From NCBI GenBank assembly GCA_947579665.1, contig OX388348.1, positions 11,656,001 through 11,720,000 of the forward strand: a stretch of DNA of 64,000 nt, read 5' to 3'. Both the position numbers and the translations under genes were made by a program. This DNA is from Sympetrum striolatum. Lineage: Eukaryota > Arthropoda > Insecta > Odonata > Libellulidae. The stretch's first letter is position 1. The number at the start of each line of letters is the position of its first letter. Shown piece after piece: positions 21,827 through 33,900 of this stretch. Below the pieces are notes generated by a model, which saw only the letters and a program-made list of their open reading frames with translations, did no database searches and had not been told where the DNA came from.

Positions 21827-22889
21827 CAGAATAATTTATATATGTATTGATATTTAACTAAGAACTATTTATGTTATCAGTTCCGTCATTACAAACTGAA
21901 AAGTGTACTCGAGTGTTGTACGAACGATAGGAAACTTATATGCTATTAGCGAAATAGATAAATGTATCCAATGGCTGTAAATAATATCTTAATTAAAGTG
22001 TGCCAGCGTAATTATTATAACAGAATCCGTCTCTTACGGAAATTCCGTGATTTAACCGTAATATCAGAGAATTACATTCTCAGACGGCAACAAAAGGCTA
22101 GATCTTACGCCATCTTGTTTATTTACAAACGAATCGCTTCGCTCAGCTTCTCTTCAAGTTGCCGACCCTAGCTACTTAGCTACGCTTCGCTCCGTGTCAC
22201 ACTGTCCCGCTCAACTCAGCGCCGCTTCGCATTCGGTGGCTACCCGGCCTAAGAAAAAACTCGGGAAATTGTCAAGATAGGAAATGATAAATACGTATAT
22301 AACCAATGGTTATTAACCATACCTAAAATATATTATAAATATGCGCCCATCAAGAAATTCATGCTCCCTTTCGAGCTAACAAGTCATTTGCAGTGACCTC
22401 GGAGATGCAAAGCTTTCCCGTGGGAGGCTTTGCCCCAACTCATGAGCGTAGGGTAGTAAACTCAAGAGCTCTGTTGATGAACAAAGGTCCCTCTGTGTGT
22501 GGGGGCCTTTATTTTTATGAAATTCGAGACACCGACACGAAAATGCAATCAAGTTTATGGTTCAGTCCTTTAGCAGACCGATGTATCCCTTCCAGTTTCC
22601 TGTTGACTGCGAGACGCGGAGGAATGCGCTTAGCTCTTCATAAACACGGCAGAACGAAGGTATTGTTCTTAGCTAATTTCTCCCGCTTCTCTCTCATTCC
22701 CACTTGAGTTGAGCCTCAGTTTTGGTCATGGAGTAGTTGAGAGAGGATGGGATTGAGAAGGAAATTTTCAGGAATAATAGTGATATTGAAAGTGATACTT
22801 CATCGAACATAGAAGATGATATAATGCAGTGAAGTGATTCGATCCTTTTCAAGTGACAGTGATAGTTAAAAATAAATCGTAACGTCTTA
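21827..22889. other. Intergenic, no gene seen
   Basis: The sequence is mixed in composition and holds only short frames. No recognised domain or repeat. Confidence 0.45.
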
Positions 22890-23447
22890 GAGCCATTTCA
22901 CACTTGCCCGGCAGCCGGCTAAACGGCACCGTATAGACGGCACACGGTGCGAGCGGTTTCTCATCTATCCGGCAGTCGTTTAAACGGCAAAGTCCCTTCA
23001 TTTCATATCCTACCACCTGCTTTATTTTCTAAATTGTAAATATTTCTGAAGAAACGGAAAGGGAGCAGATGACAGCGTGTTTTATTGTTTATCGACGAGC
23101 GAAAAGGAGGAAGAGAAATAGAAATGATATTTAATACCGAAACCTACGTAGCTCATTAAATCTTATTGTCGTAGACAGTACAACGTTTTTCGATCTATTA
23201 TTTCTTAAAAGAAGGGCCAAATAATCGCCTGGATTCACCTGGACATTGCTGAGATTGAACGATCTTTTGTATTTCCCGCCTGAAAACAACCCGGCAACCG
23301 TCCGAAGTGGTGGAAAGGCCGGGCTGCAAGCCGGTGCCGTTTGGACGGCACCTGCCGGGCGAGTGTGAAAGCCTCCATATACCTTTCAATAAATGACCGT
23401 GTAAACGGTGCCGCTTAGCCGGCTGCCGGGCAAGTGTGAAATGGCTC
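22890..23447. mobile_element. PIF/Harbinger-like MITE, TTA target duplication
   Basis: The inverted ends (GAGCCATTTCACACTTGCCC and its complement) extend for about 46 bp with one or two differences and are flanked by TTA at 22887-22889 and 23448-23450. TTA/TWA duplications are the hallmark of PIF/Harbinger. The interior has no transposase but repeats the motif GCCGGGCGAGTGTGAAAG near 23355, a second inward-facing copy of the end. Confidence 0.75.
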
Positions 23448-23544
23448 TTAGTGATTTTGAAAGTGGTGAGGGATCAAAGGCGAGGTGGAAATACATCGTA
23501 AAGTTTTAAGCACTTTCTGATTTTGAGATGATATGCAATACTAA

Positions 23545-25137
23545 GGCCCAGCGCACACGGTGCGACTGTTCTGCAACTACAGTTGCAAACCAGTTGCGCG
23601 CGCAACTGTTTTGCGACCTCGGCAATGTATTGGAGTGGGTAGGCGCACACGAAGCGACTGGTTTATGACGATTTCAAAACAGTCTGAAACCAGTCACATA
23701 CAACCGTGGGCCCGCGGTTGCAGTTGCGTTGCAGTTCAGTTGCAGGAGATCACGTGGTGTTTTGCCGGTGTTTTGACGGCCGTTTAGTGTGTATCTTAAC
23801 ATGAGTGATCAAGAATCGGCGGTTGTTGTGAATTATACTGCGTCCATGTAAGCAGAGGAAATATTCTATTTGAAAATTTCAACAATTCACTGTCGGCATC
23901 TTCTTTCGGCGATGAGTTGAAAACACGAACACAGAGCCTCAGCACACGCTTTTCACTAGCCGACCGTTTAATCGGTAGCTTAATAAGTATGAAGACATAC
24001 GTGAAAAATCGAACGATTACAAAGTATGATGGGCAAGTCGATTTCCTTTCAATTAAAAGGACGGCCAACAATCTGGTTAATCAGATATAATTACAATTGA
24101 ATTACACTCAAGCAGTTTCATTGTATATCATATTATTATTGAACATAGTTTCCATTCAGGGATTGAGGAGGAGCTGATTCTACGTTTTTCTGTGATTCTG
24201 AAAGCGCTTACAAGTGGCTACTCAATAAATTATTTGGAATGTGAAAATTATTGCAATATCACCGCAAGACTTTATGTACGGCTTTATAGTTGGTATTATA
24301 TGCCGCCAACCGTCCATAAGATTTTGGTTCATGGAGCAGCTATAGCAAAAGATGCTATAATTCCAATCGGTCAGCTTTCGGAAGAGGCTTTGGAAGCGAG
24401 GAATAAAGACGTTCGTCGATTCAGGGAGAAACATTCCAGAATGGCAGCTAATGATGACTTATTCCGGAGGCTTCTGTTAACATCCGAACCCAACATTTCC
24501 AGTGTACATGAACTTCCCAAAAAGAAAAGCAGAGAATAAGTTGGAGATTTACGAAGTCTTCTAATTCTGGGTGATGCAGATAATGACTCCGAAAATGAGA
24601 AGGTACCGAGTCGGAAGATGGCTCTGATATGTCCATTTCATTTCTGTAAGTGGAAATGATTTTCTACTCTGATTGTTCTGTACAAATGTTTCTGTTTCAA
24701 TTGATTTTTGGATAGAAAATTGACCGTACTCATTGGAGCAATTTTCTTAGTTTATCGGTTATTTTACTATTCAAGGCTCACTTTTTCTTATTTTTTCCCA
24801 TGGCTTTCATCCGTGCAAAACGTAAAAAAATTGTTATTTATCGATTTTTATTACTCGCATATAGTATTTACATGAATAGCTGAAGTATTTTAATAAAATA
24901 AATGAATTCTAGTTCACAGACCTTTTAAGAATCACTAAATATTATCTACGCTGTTATCACTAAATTATCACGCGCTATCACTCCACTGATAGCGCGATAG
25001 ACGCAACTGATCCACAACCAGCCCTTCGTCAGTACACCCGTGTGCGGACAGAAGTTTTGTTTCAGTTGCAAACTGGTTGCAGACGCAACTGGTTTGCAAC
25101 TGTAGTCACAAAATAGTCGCTCCGTGTGCGCTGGGCC
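23545..25137. mobile_element. PIF/Harbinger-like element, TAA target duplication
   Basis: The inverted ends (GGCCCAGCGCACACGGTGCG; the right copy differs slightly) extend about 45 bp with subterminal copies of GCAACTGGTTTGCAACT. They are flanked by TAA at 23542-23544 and 25138-25140. The 1,593-bp element carries a protein fragment (24160-24539) and lies only 97 bp from the preceding MITE. Confidence 0.75.
24160..24539 (+). CDS. Transposon-borne protein fragment (unnamed insect family)
   Basis: The frame opens right after a splice-acceptor-like TTTCCATTCAG and runs 126 codons to TAA at 24537-24539. Landmarks: GIEEELILRFSVILKALTSG, MPPTVHKILVHGA, IPIGQLSEEALEARNKD, FRRLLLTSEPNISS. I know this pattern from unnamed proteins found in many insect genomes and often linked to transposons; it is not the classic Harbinger DDE transposase. 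If spliced, it is a terminal exon in phase 1. An upstream partner exon (perhaps near 23990-24090) is not proven. It may be expressed or may be a remnant. Confidence 0.5.
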
Positions 25138-25140
25138 TAA

Positions 25141-27600
25141 GCCTACTGATTTCTGAAGCATAATTTTGTATCCAGCACCTTCACTCTTGCTAAAGTGAGA
25201 TGTTCTTGGGCTTTTATATAATGTTTTAGAATATGGGTTTTTTAATCAAGTCTGCTTCAGAAAGAATGTATAAAACCCATTAAAAAGGTACCAACATTTC
25301 ATAATTGGTTCTGTTTTTTAAATACTGAGGCAGATATTTTCTGATCATGAACAGTTAGGTTTAAATATGTACCCATAAGCCAACAGTGGCATATGGCTGG
25401 AGGTGTAGTAACACCAACATCCTTACCTAATCTACCCTATTAGCTTCTCTAGTAGACTGCAGAAAAAACACATAAGTATAAGTAATCTTTAAGTAGTTTT
25501 TAATCTCACACCACCATGGGAGAGAAAAAGTTGTGGACATCATTCTTCTTCTAAATGTTGTAAGGAGATAAATAGATTGTATGAGTTTACAGAATTGAAG
25601 GTCTCTGATTCTCACATCTTTCTTTCCAAGGCTAATTCTAGGGATTAAGCCCTTAAAAATTTGAACCCGTCTCAAGAGCTGCTTATGTTCCACTTTTGGC
25701 ACTAGGTGAGTATATTTTTATTACATTCTTATTTAAACAGTGTAGATTGTAATATTCTTTCAGCTGTGTATCATAAGGATATTTTTAAGTGTATTTTTCA
25801 ATTATTTCTTGGGACATTCTTGATTTTTTTGGCATTGTTATTTATGTATCATTCTTAGGTACTGCCAATGCCCATCAGGATCTTCATAACTATTGACCAG
25901 TAGCATTGTATTTTGAAGTCAGTTTCTTTGTTTAGGTCACTGATAATAAGCTACCGTGAATAGGTTAACAATTTCTGCAATTACCCAAAAGGAACTCATG
26001 GAGTCAATTTTTGCTGTTATTCTCAAAATTGGCAAAATATTACTACCAAAACTACATGTTTTGTGAACCATCACACACATTTGACTTAATTTTTTCTCTT
26101 TGTCTAATTTTCCTGAATAAAGGTGCATGAACACTGAATTTAAAGGAACATTCAGGTGTTACAATACTGGTTATAGCTAATGATTTAAGTTTGGAATGAC
26201 AATTGTATTAGGGTTGAAAACTGAGGAAAGGATGCAGATGAAATATTTCCCATCTTTAATTTTGACATATTTTATTAAATTTGAATCAATAAATAACTAA
26301 TGGAACTCATTTGTTACGGAATTTGAGGATTCCCTCTTCCAAGAAAACCTTTTACTAGAATCAAATGCTAATCAATCAGCCATTCATGTAGAAATCAACA
26401 TTTATTGGTCACAAAAAGTTTACTCGAAACAACTAATTTAAAAATATCCCTCACAAACATCTTCAGAGATAATAAAAATTTAATTACCTGACTGCACAAA
26501 CTATAACAAACTGAGCATGGGAATGGATACTTTTTAGAAACTAAGACAATTAACAGGTTTCTCCATTAGACTGAAGTACAGAGTAATAGCACAGTACAAG
26601 ATTTGGCTTGCAATTTTAGAATCTTAGTGTTGATGCAATATATTGGCAACCACGATTTCCCTTGCATGATAAATTTACAAGAAAACAATGTATGCTATGC
26701 AAAATTTAGAGAAAATAACCTCATTAAATGATAGAATGCAGGGTTTAATGTGTGCATTGATTAGAATTAGAAAAATATAGGAACATGAGAAATAAAATTA
26801 ACAACAGCATTTTTGATACATTCAACTCATCTGATCCCAATTATTTGACTTTGTAATATTCCACTTCAGTGATCAAACATGAGTAATTCTAGTCACAATT
26901 TCCTTATCGATCTAATATTTTACTTATCCTATTTATTACATTAGAAAAGCACTTTGTGGCAGTTTTATTGGGGTGTAAAAAGAAATAGTACATCTGAAAT
27001 TGGATTATATCTTTATATTTTAAAAATTATTGTTGGGATAAAACATTAAACATGATTCCAGAATAAGGAAAACTATTTCAAGTGGTTTTTCAAGAAACCA
27101 GAATAACTATAAATTAGGTTCAGGATTTCATAAATAGTTTTCCAGTAATAAAAAAACAACATTTAGTTCAAGATAATGTACTTTCTATACATTATGACTG
27201 TGAATCTGCAACCAAATGATACAAAATAACAAATTTTCAATAGAAAATACATAAGTTGCAGTGACAAGTTTATCAGTTAAATAAAAATGTAGGAATTATT
27301 TTCTCCAAATGAAAATCCATTGTTAAAATCATGAGACAACTGTCATATGTACATTACAAAGAAAATCTTACTCGAGATAAAAAAGATCAACATTTACACA
27401 ACCTCATCCCAAAACTTCACACCTGCTTTAAGTCACTTCTTTAGGTCTGAAACATTCTTCGCAGAAGCAACCTTTTGCTTAAGAATTACACAAGTTTTCT
27501 CCACACTAAACTTAATTTGGCTCCACAAAATAGAAATGCAGCTTCTAGGAAAACAAATAACTGTCAAAAAGCAGTGAATCTTTACAAAAGATTCACCTTC
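25141..27600. other. AT-rich region, possibly downstream of the hnRNP U-like gene
   Basis: No repeat family or protein domain recognised. A minus-strand AATAAA (plus TTTATT) near 26398-26403 could serve the possible last non-coding exon of the hnRNP U-like gene, but this is speculative. Confidence 0.35.
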
Positions 27601-27816
27601 AATTAATTTCATAATTTTCAAGATTTTACTTTGCTGCAAATGCGTCATTGCTAACTTTGAACAGAAACAAACAGATCACAATACAACTATCAAGAATAAT
27701 GTACAAATTATATGGGAATTTAAAACCTAAAGAGTGAGACCATTTCAGATTGTATTTAATTTCAGGCTGCCGACGAAAATGTAGGCAGGTCATCAAAATC
27801 ATCAACGTTGCAGGTA
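27601..27816 (-). other. Possible last (3' UTR) exon of the hnRNP U-like gene
   Basis: A good minus-strand acceptor (CTTTTATTTCAG) ends at 27817, followed by TACCTGCAACGTTGATG. It could pair with a GC-type donor (CTGAAG then GCAAGT) at 30757, 31 bases after the stop codon. This would give a GC-AG intron in the 3' UTR. The start shown here (27601) is arbitrary because the poly(A) site is unknown. Confidence 0.3.
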
Positions 27817-28990
27817 CTGAAATAAAAGAAGAAAAACATGTTAAGGAACATTTAAATAATGAACTTCCAGATACCAAACTAAAACCAAAACAGAAGATTT
27901 AAATGGAATTTAGCCAAAACAACAACTGGTAAAAAAATCTTATGTTAGTAAATGAAACAAAAATTTAATGGCAAACCTGAAAGTGTGAAATTAAAGATGT
28001 AAAGCCTACATGACAAATAATTTAAGTTGATCTAATAAAGACTAGATACTAAATTTCACATCCCCTAACAGTTTTCTAAATGGTTGAATCATAAAACTGG
28101 GAAGTGATTGTTTTTCTGGCAATGTTTAAATTAAAAATGAATTGGAATTTGCTAAGAATTCTTTCTCAAGAAACTATCCTACCATAGCTTGGTAGAGCTA
28201 AAATGATATACCTAGAAGCTAGATTTTTAATCTTTACAGCTAAAGTCCTCTTGCCTCCTGGAATAAATTAAGAGGTGAGTAAAAAAATGAACTCCTTTCG
28301 AGTATTTAAGCAACAATCTTCCCAAATATCGCTCTTTAGATGCAATAAAAGTTTAACCCTGAGGAAGAATTTTACAAAGCTGTACTCATCCATCCTCATT
28401 TAATTAGATGAATTAAACCATACATTAATCAATTGGAATTTATATAGCCTACATATAAAAATTACCAGCTAACACAATATAATGACTAATTACAGTGAAC
28501 TTTTAAGCCAACTCAAGCATATGGTGGATAAAAAATGTGAGGAAAAATAGCTAACTTCCCAAAAATGAAGGTTCATTAACATTTTACTATTCAAGCAAGC
28601 AAAGGTTTTTTCAAATAATCATTCAAGCATTAAGTGAATAACTTGTTTCAAAGATAAAAGGCCTCGAACCTACTACATTGTCATAGAAACACTTATTTTG
28701 ACCAAATCAATAATCAAAATAATTTCTAATATGAGTGATACAAGAATTACCGTGAGAAAAAACTTAAAGTAGAAGTTGGAATGAAGGAAGTAGTAAAAGT
28801 GTTGAAGGAACCCGAAGACCCTTGGATTTTGAGCATAAACATGACCAAGAGGTGAAAATATACCTAAATTTGAATAACTCATTGTAATTATAATCAAAGT
28901 TATCTTTAGGGAAAATAATGGCTTAGCAGATTTTATTCAAGCAATGATTATTAGCGTGGATGCAGAAATGGTCGATAAGTTAATGGATAA

Positions 28991-29500
28991 GGGGCCGTAC
29001 ACAAATTACATAACGTAATTTGGGGGAGAGGGGTTCCAGACACAACGTTCCTGGTACGTAAATCTCGGTTTGCATTACCTCGAGAGTTTTAGAACTGCAA
29101 AAAAATATCAAAATTTCTGCATGTTTACAGTTTGAATTTGAAGCTCGAATGCAATTAACATAGGAATGTTGGCAGCTTTGATCTGAGCTAGCTCGAGTGT
29201 CGAACAGAAGCGCAAGTGGAGTGTGGTACAGGTATTCCTGTCTGTGTTTTGTGCAATGCTAATTATCAACTGGTCATGGCATCGAATCTAAGTGAAATGT
29301 AAAAATGGCCTTTAAAATTGAAATTATTTATGAGAAGTGCATTATTATTGGGGACTAAAAATCTTTCTTTCTTGAATATAAGCCCAAAACTTGTCACGAA
29401 GCACTCGTTACGTAACGGAGTAAGGGGGATCCTGTCTACCATTACCATGGGGGAGTAAAAAATCGGAGAATTTTATGTTATGTAATTTGTGTATGACCCC
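28991..29500. mobile_element. PIF/Harbinger-like MITE, TAA target duplication
   Basis: Ends GGGGCCGTACACAAATTACA and the complement of TGTAATTTGTGTATGACCCC are inverted repeats of about 24 bp, flanked by TAA (28988-28990 and 29501-29503). It has no coding content. It lies inside the presumed 3' UTR intron or downstream region of the hnRNP U-like gene. Confidence 0.7.
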
Positions 29501-30787
29501 TAATGACAATAACTCAAAGAGCCACTTAAAAATACTATTTACTTGCAGTAAGTGTTCAGTTCTGACAGTTCGACTCATAATTGCAGAGAAAAAATAATCT
29601 GTTGTCAATCGATCTTAGCCTTTTTCTACGCTTATCTTTATTAAGAATTGCTTGAATTTTAGCAAGTATGGTACTCTTTAGAGAGTGGATTTTACTTTTT
29701 GAAGATGTATTATTCCACTGTCTATGCTAAATAAAACATTTAGAAAACCAAATCTTAATAACTGACCTACTGCAAAAACGTCTAGCAAGAAAAAAACCTA
29801 CATCATTCATGATAGTCTACCTAGACTGGAAGAAAACAACCTACCAAGGTAAGAACTCTCTTTTAACCTAAATTTTTTTTCAGCAGCTTCAATAAACAAT
29901 TGCTGTTATTATAGGATTATTGGTTACAAATTGTGTGCATGAGCACTGATCTTTGAATATAGTCCAACTCTGTAGCCTGCAATCATACTTTTTCATTTCA
30001 TGAAGTGCTCAAGATTCTTTCAAAAAATTCAGAATTTCCGACAAATGTATTTCATTCAAACAGGAGTTACTAACCCATAGAATCTTCAGTAAAGAAAATC
30101 TGTAAAAAGCTTTTTGCTATAGGGTGAAACTTGGATGCAATCCTAGAATAACTCTCTCTAGATTGTATATTGTATCTGAATGGATAAAGCAGAAAGATTA
30201 AATTTCACTCAATAATAACAGATAAGGAAAAATACATAAGAGAAAGGGTGAATATAAATAAATGGTTAAATACTATGTCCTCAACCCTAATTAACTGAAT
30301 CATAAAACTACCACCACCTCAATCTACATAATTCAAATCAGCAGCACAATTAAGTGAATTGACTGTTAGCCATGTTATATAAAACTGCACATGCAAACAT
30401 CAAGCACTATGCGAGGGTATGGGGAAAATTTGCGTCATGCTTCTCATTAAAGTATACCTAGGATAAAATAATGAAGTAGATTCCTGAACTGCATTTCACC
30501 TTCACAACTTCAGTAGGTTCCAGCACAGGAACATTTACAACAACTGCCGAGAAAACAAATGGTAACAGAGCTAATTTTCCTGAAAGCAGACCCTCCAACT
30601 ACCTTTCCAGGCTAGCCTTATAATATTATATCCTAAAGACACTGCCAAGTTAGAAACTTTGCCTATCCCTCAATTCAAGCTGTCATATAGTTGACGCCAA
30701 GCCTCGACAAAACTAGCAGACCAACAAACCCTGTAAACATCAATAGAACACACTTGCCTTCAGCAGCTATTGGTGCTCATAAGGTGT

Positions 30788-30958
30788 TTATTTTCCATAG
30801 CCACCACTTCCTGTGGTACCTGACCCTACTCCGGCACCCTGAGCACCATAGGCATATCCTCCTGTTGTTGCACCAGTAGCAGCACCACCGGTTGCTCCGT
30901 AAGAGCCAGAGCCCTGCCAGTAGCCACTTCCCCCAGTTGAAGTCCCATTGCCATAGCC
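30788..30958 (-). CDS. HNRNPUL1: hnRNP U-like coding exon 17: C-terminus and stop
   Basis: The acceptor is CACGAAATTTAG; it encodes 56 residues ([20 protein letters not shown] to GSGGYGK) and TAA at 30788-30790. It joins exon 16 in phase 0 across a 6.2-kb intron. Composition matches exon 16. Confidence 0.85.
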   Translation of the reverse strand, partial: GYGNGTSTGGSGYWQGSGSYGATGGAATGATTGGYAYGAQGAGVGSGTTGSGGYGK

Positions 30959-33900
30959 CTAAATTTCGTGAGGTCATGGCAGATTTCATCAAGTAAGTAT
31001 ACTCCATTAAATTTGCTCTATTATCGTTTAAACTACTCAAAACTGACTCTCTTGGATTATATAAAACAGGGAATCTGCCACATGGTTACTTAATGTTAGC
31101 AACAATGAAAATAAGGAATGTTCAAAATGATCTTCACTTTATAATACTGATAAGATCTAAAAATTGCCTTATGAATTCAATATAGTTATGAAGACATGTA
31201 ATAAGCTTGCAACGAATCAATACATCCGCTAAGCTCATGCATTAAAAGGAAATTATATGTTGATATCTGCGTGAAGGCACATAGCTAGAGGATAGCATAT
31301 AAGTTTTCCAACAGGGTACTTGCACAGTGTTCAATCCTTCTAACTGCTGTTGAAAGCTTTCACAAAGTACAAATCCGTTGGTTCAAAAAACCATCAGGTA
31401 ATAAATATTTTTAAAACAGTAGAATGTAAAGATCTTCTTAAACATCTTATATTTTTTTAAACTTTTTTCTAACTTTCCATGTGTCAAATTCATCTCTCTT
31501 ATTCCCATTTATAGAACATACTTAAAAAAATAAAAGTATTAAAAATTAATTCAATAATAAAAAAAAATTTGTAATATAAGGTGACCCAGGTATGAAAAAG
31601 TTTTGATTTCTGCAAATACCCTACATCACAAAGAATGCTTGCGCTGCAAAACTACCTGTTGTTAACGTAAGTTAACATGGATAAGCAAAAGCAACACAAT
31701 CCTTGAGTGTGAAGAAAGAGAATTCGAGCAGTAATTTGAAAACCTTTCATTGAACTGTACAACCCTATATTACAAATAACTCCAATTGTGGTGTTGAAAC
31801 AAAACATTCATTTATTCTGATAAATCAGATATCATTCAATAAAATACTAAAATCAAAACAAATAAAAATTCAAAAATAATCATCTTTAAAAAAATAAAAG
31901 TCACTCCTCATAGGAACATTTTCATCACATGGTGATGTTAATCATCACCTACAACTAATACATAAAATAATTTATCAATACTGGTGGTAACAAAAGCAGA
32001 CAAATGTTTACAGTAAGAATTCAAAAGAAAAAACTAACAAAAGATTAAAGTCAGCACATAAAATTAAATTTCTTTCTATGTCATAATTGAGGTAAATAAT
32101 GAATATGAAAACATTATGAAGCATTCCTGAAGGAATTCAGACTTCTCATCTCCAGTTACAGACATTTTCCACTACAGTTGAATTCAGATGCTGTGCAACT
32201 ATCAGGAGAGCAGTTCTTGCTATGCTTTCACAAAGATTTGTTAACTGCTAAAGACAATTTAAAAGTCTTGATTAGCAATATATTCATGCTAACAGTAATT
32301 TTGAAATTTAAGAACAAAAATTTTAAAAAATAACTATGGATTGTGCTTAAGAAAGTTTAAAGCAACAAATTAAGGTTTGATGTAGCTTAGATAATCATGC
32401 TACATAAATGAGTCCATGTATTTTTTATATTTCTATTTGGAAAAGATCTTACTTAACAAATATCTATTTGAAGTAAGTTTACCTGAATATACCAGTAAAA
32501 TTAAAAAAAAAAACAGGAAAATCTTTTATCCCTAAAGAACTTGTGCATCAAATTTCACTTGAACAAACAATTTTTTAACATAAGAATCAATTGGTATATT
32601 TTATGGGCTAAATTTTACAAATTAAAAACAATTTTAATTGAAATGCATTTAAGACACTTAAAAAATCAAATTGGTTTTTAGTGAAACTATTAATTTACTC
32701 AACAACACCTATTCATTACAACTGAAAAGCATCGTTTCCTGAGAACTAGTAGTACCAATTATTTTAGATCAAATCAGATTTAATTGCTAACAGCTAGTAA
32801 GAATCAGTTAATTAATTAACAAAAATTATGTCCTAATAGTATACAGATACCATATTAGATGCAATAGATTCCTTACAGCAATCAGTTTACATTCCATGAA
32901 AATATTAGTTAAACAATGTTTTACACAGACAAGATGTGTTAAAATACATGTTGTTAATTTCAGAACAGATAACATTACATGAAATAGTTTTGGGCTGATA
33001 CAAATTGCAATATTTAAAATAGAGAATCAGAAATTCAAGTTGGAACTCTAATTATTACAACCAAGCTCACAGTGGATACCATTTAAATCCTAATTGAAAA
33101 CTGACTCAATCATTTACTGAATTACATTTAATTCCTTGATTCATTTATTCCAAATTCAAATCTAATTGGAATACCAACATAAAAAATGTCCCATTTTCCC
33201 AGTAAAAGATGTGTATCGTAATATAAAGCACATCAAAATTCTAACATAATTGTTTAATTTTTCTACCAATTTAGGAGATACTTTGTGAGGTAATATTTGT
33301 GTAGAAAGATGTACACGTGGAAATTCAAAACATATTTGCATGAAAACCAACAGCCACAAAATCCTACACTCCAGTTAATGAAAGAAATAAGAATAAACAG
33401 TTCATCCTAATCGCTAACATTTGTTTTAATATACACAAATCTTGTATTATTCCTTTATTCTTTAAAATACCATGTGGCGGAATGCCATCAAAGTGAGGTA
33501 CGTTGAAAGTAATGACTAGTATGATTGTTATTAATTTTTAGAAATTTATCAACACTTCTTCCTCCCTTACTCTTAGAGGCTCCTATCGGCACCACAATTA
33601 GTTCAAATTTAAAAAAATTGAACTATTAGAAGTTAGAACTAGAATGTGAATTATTAGATATCTACCTTGAAGTTCTATGACTCTCACTTTCAGCAGAAAT
33701 CATCAGAATTCTTAAGAAAATGACAATAGATAAATAAATGGAAACTATCACACTGAGCTAAATATTCCTTTGAACATACAACGAGGGCCAGGAAATTCTA
33801 TTCACTAAAGATCTTTCCGACTGATTCTGTACTACATACATATATTAGGAAGAATAAATAGAAGATTTGGAGGCTACAGTTGAGAATATAAAAATCTTAA

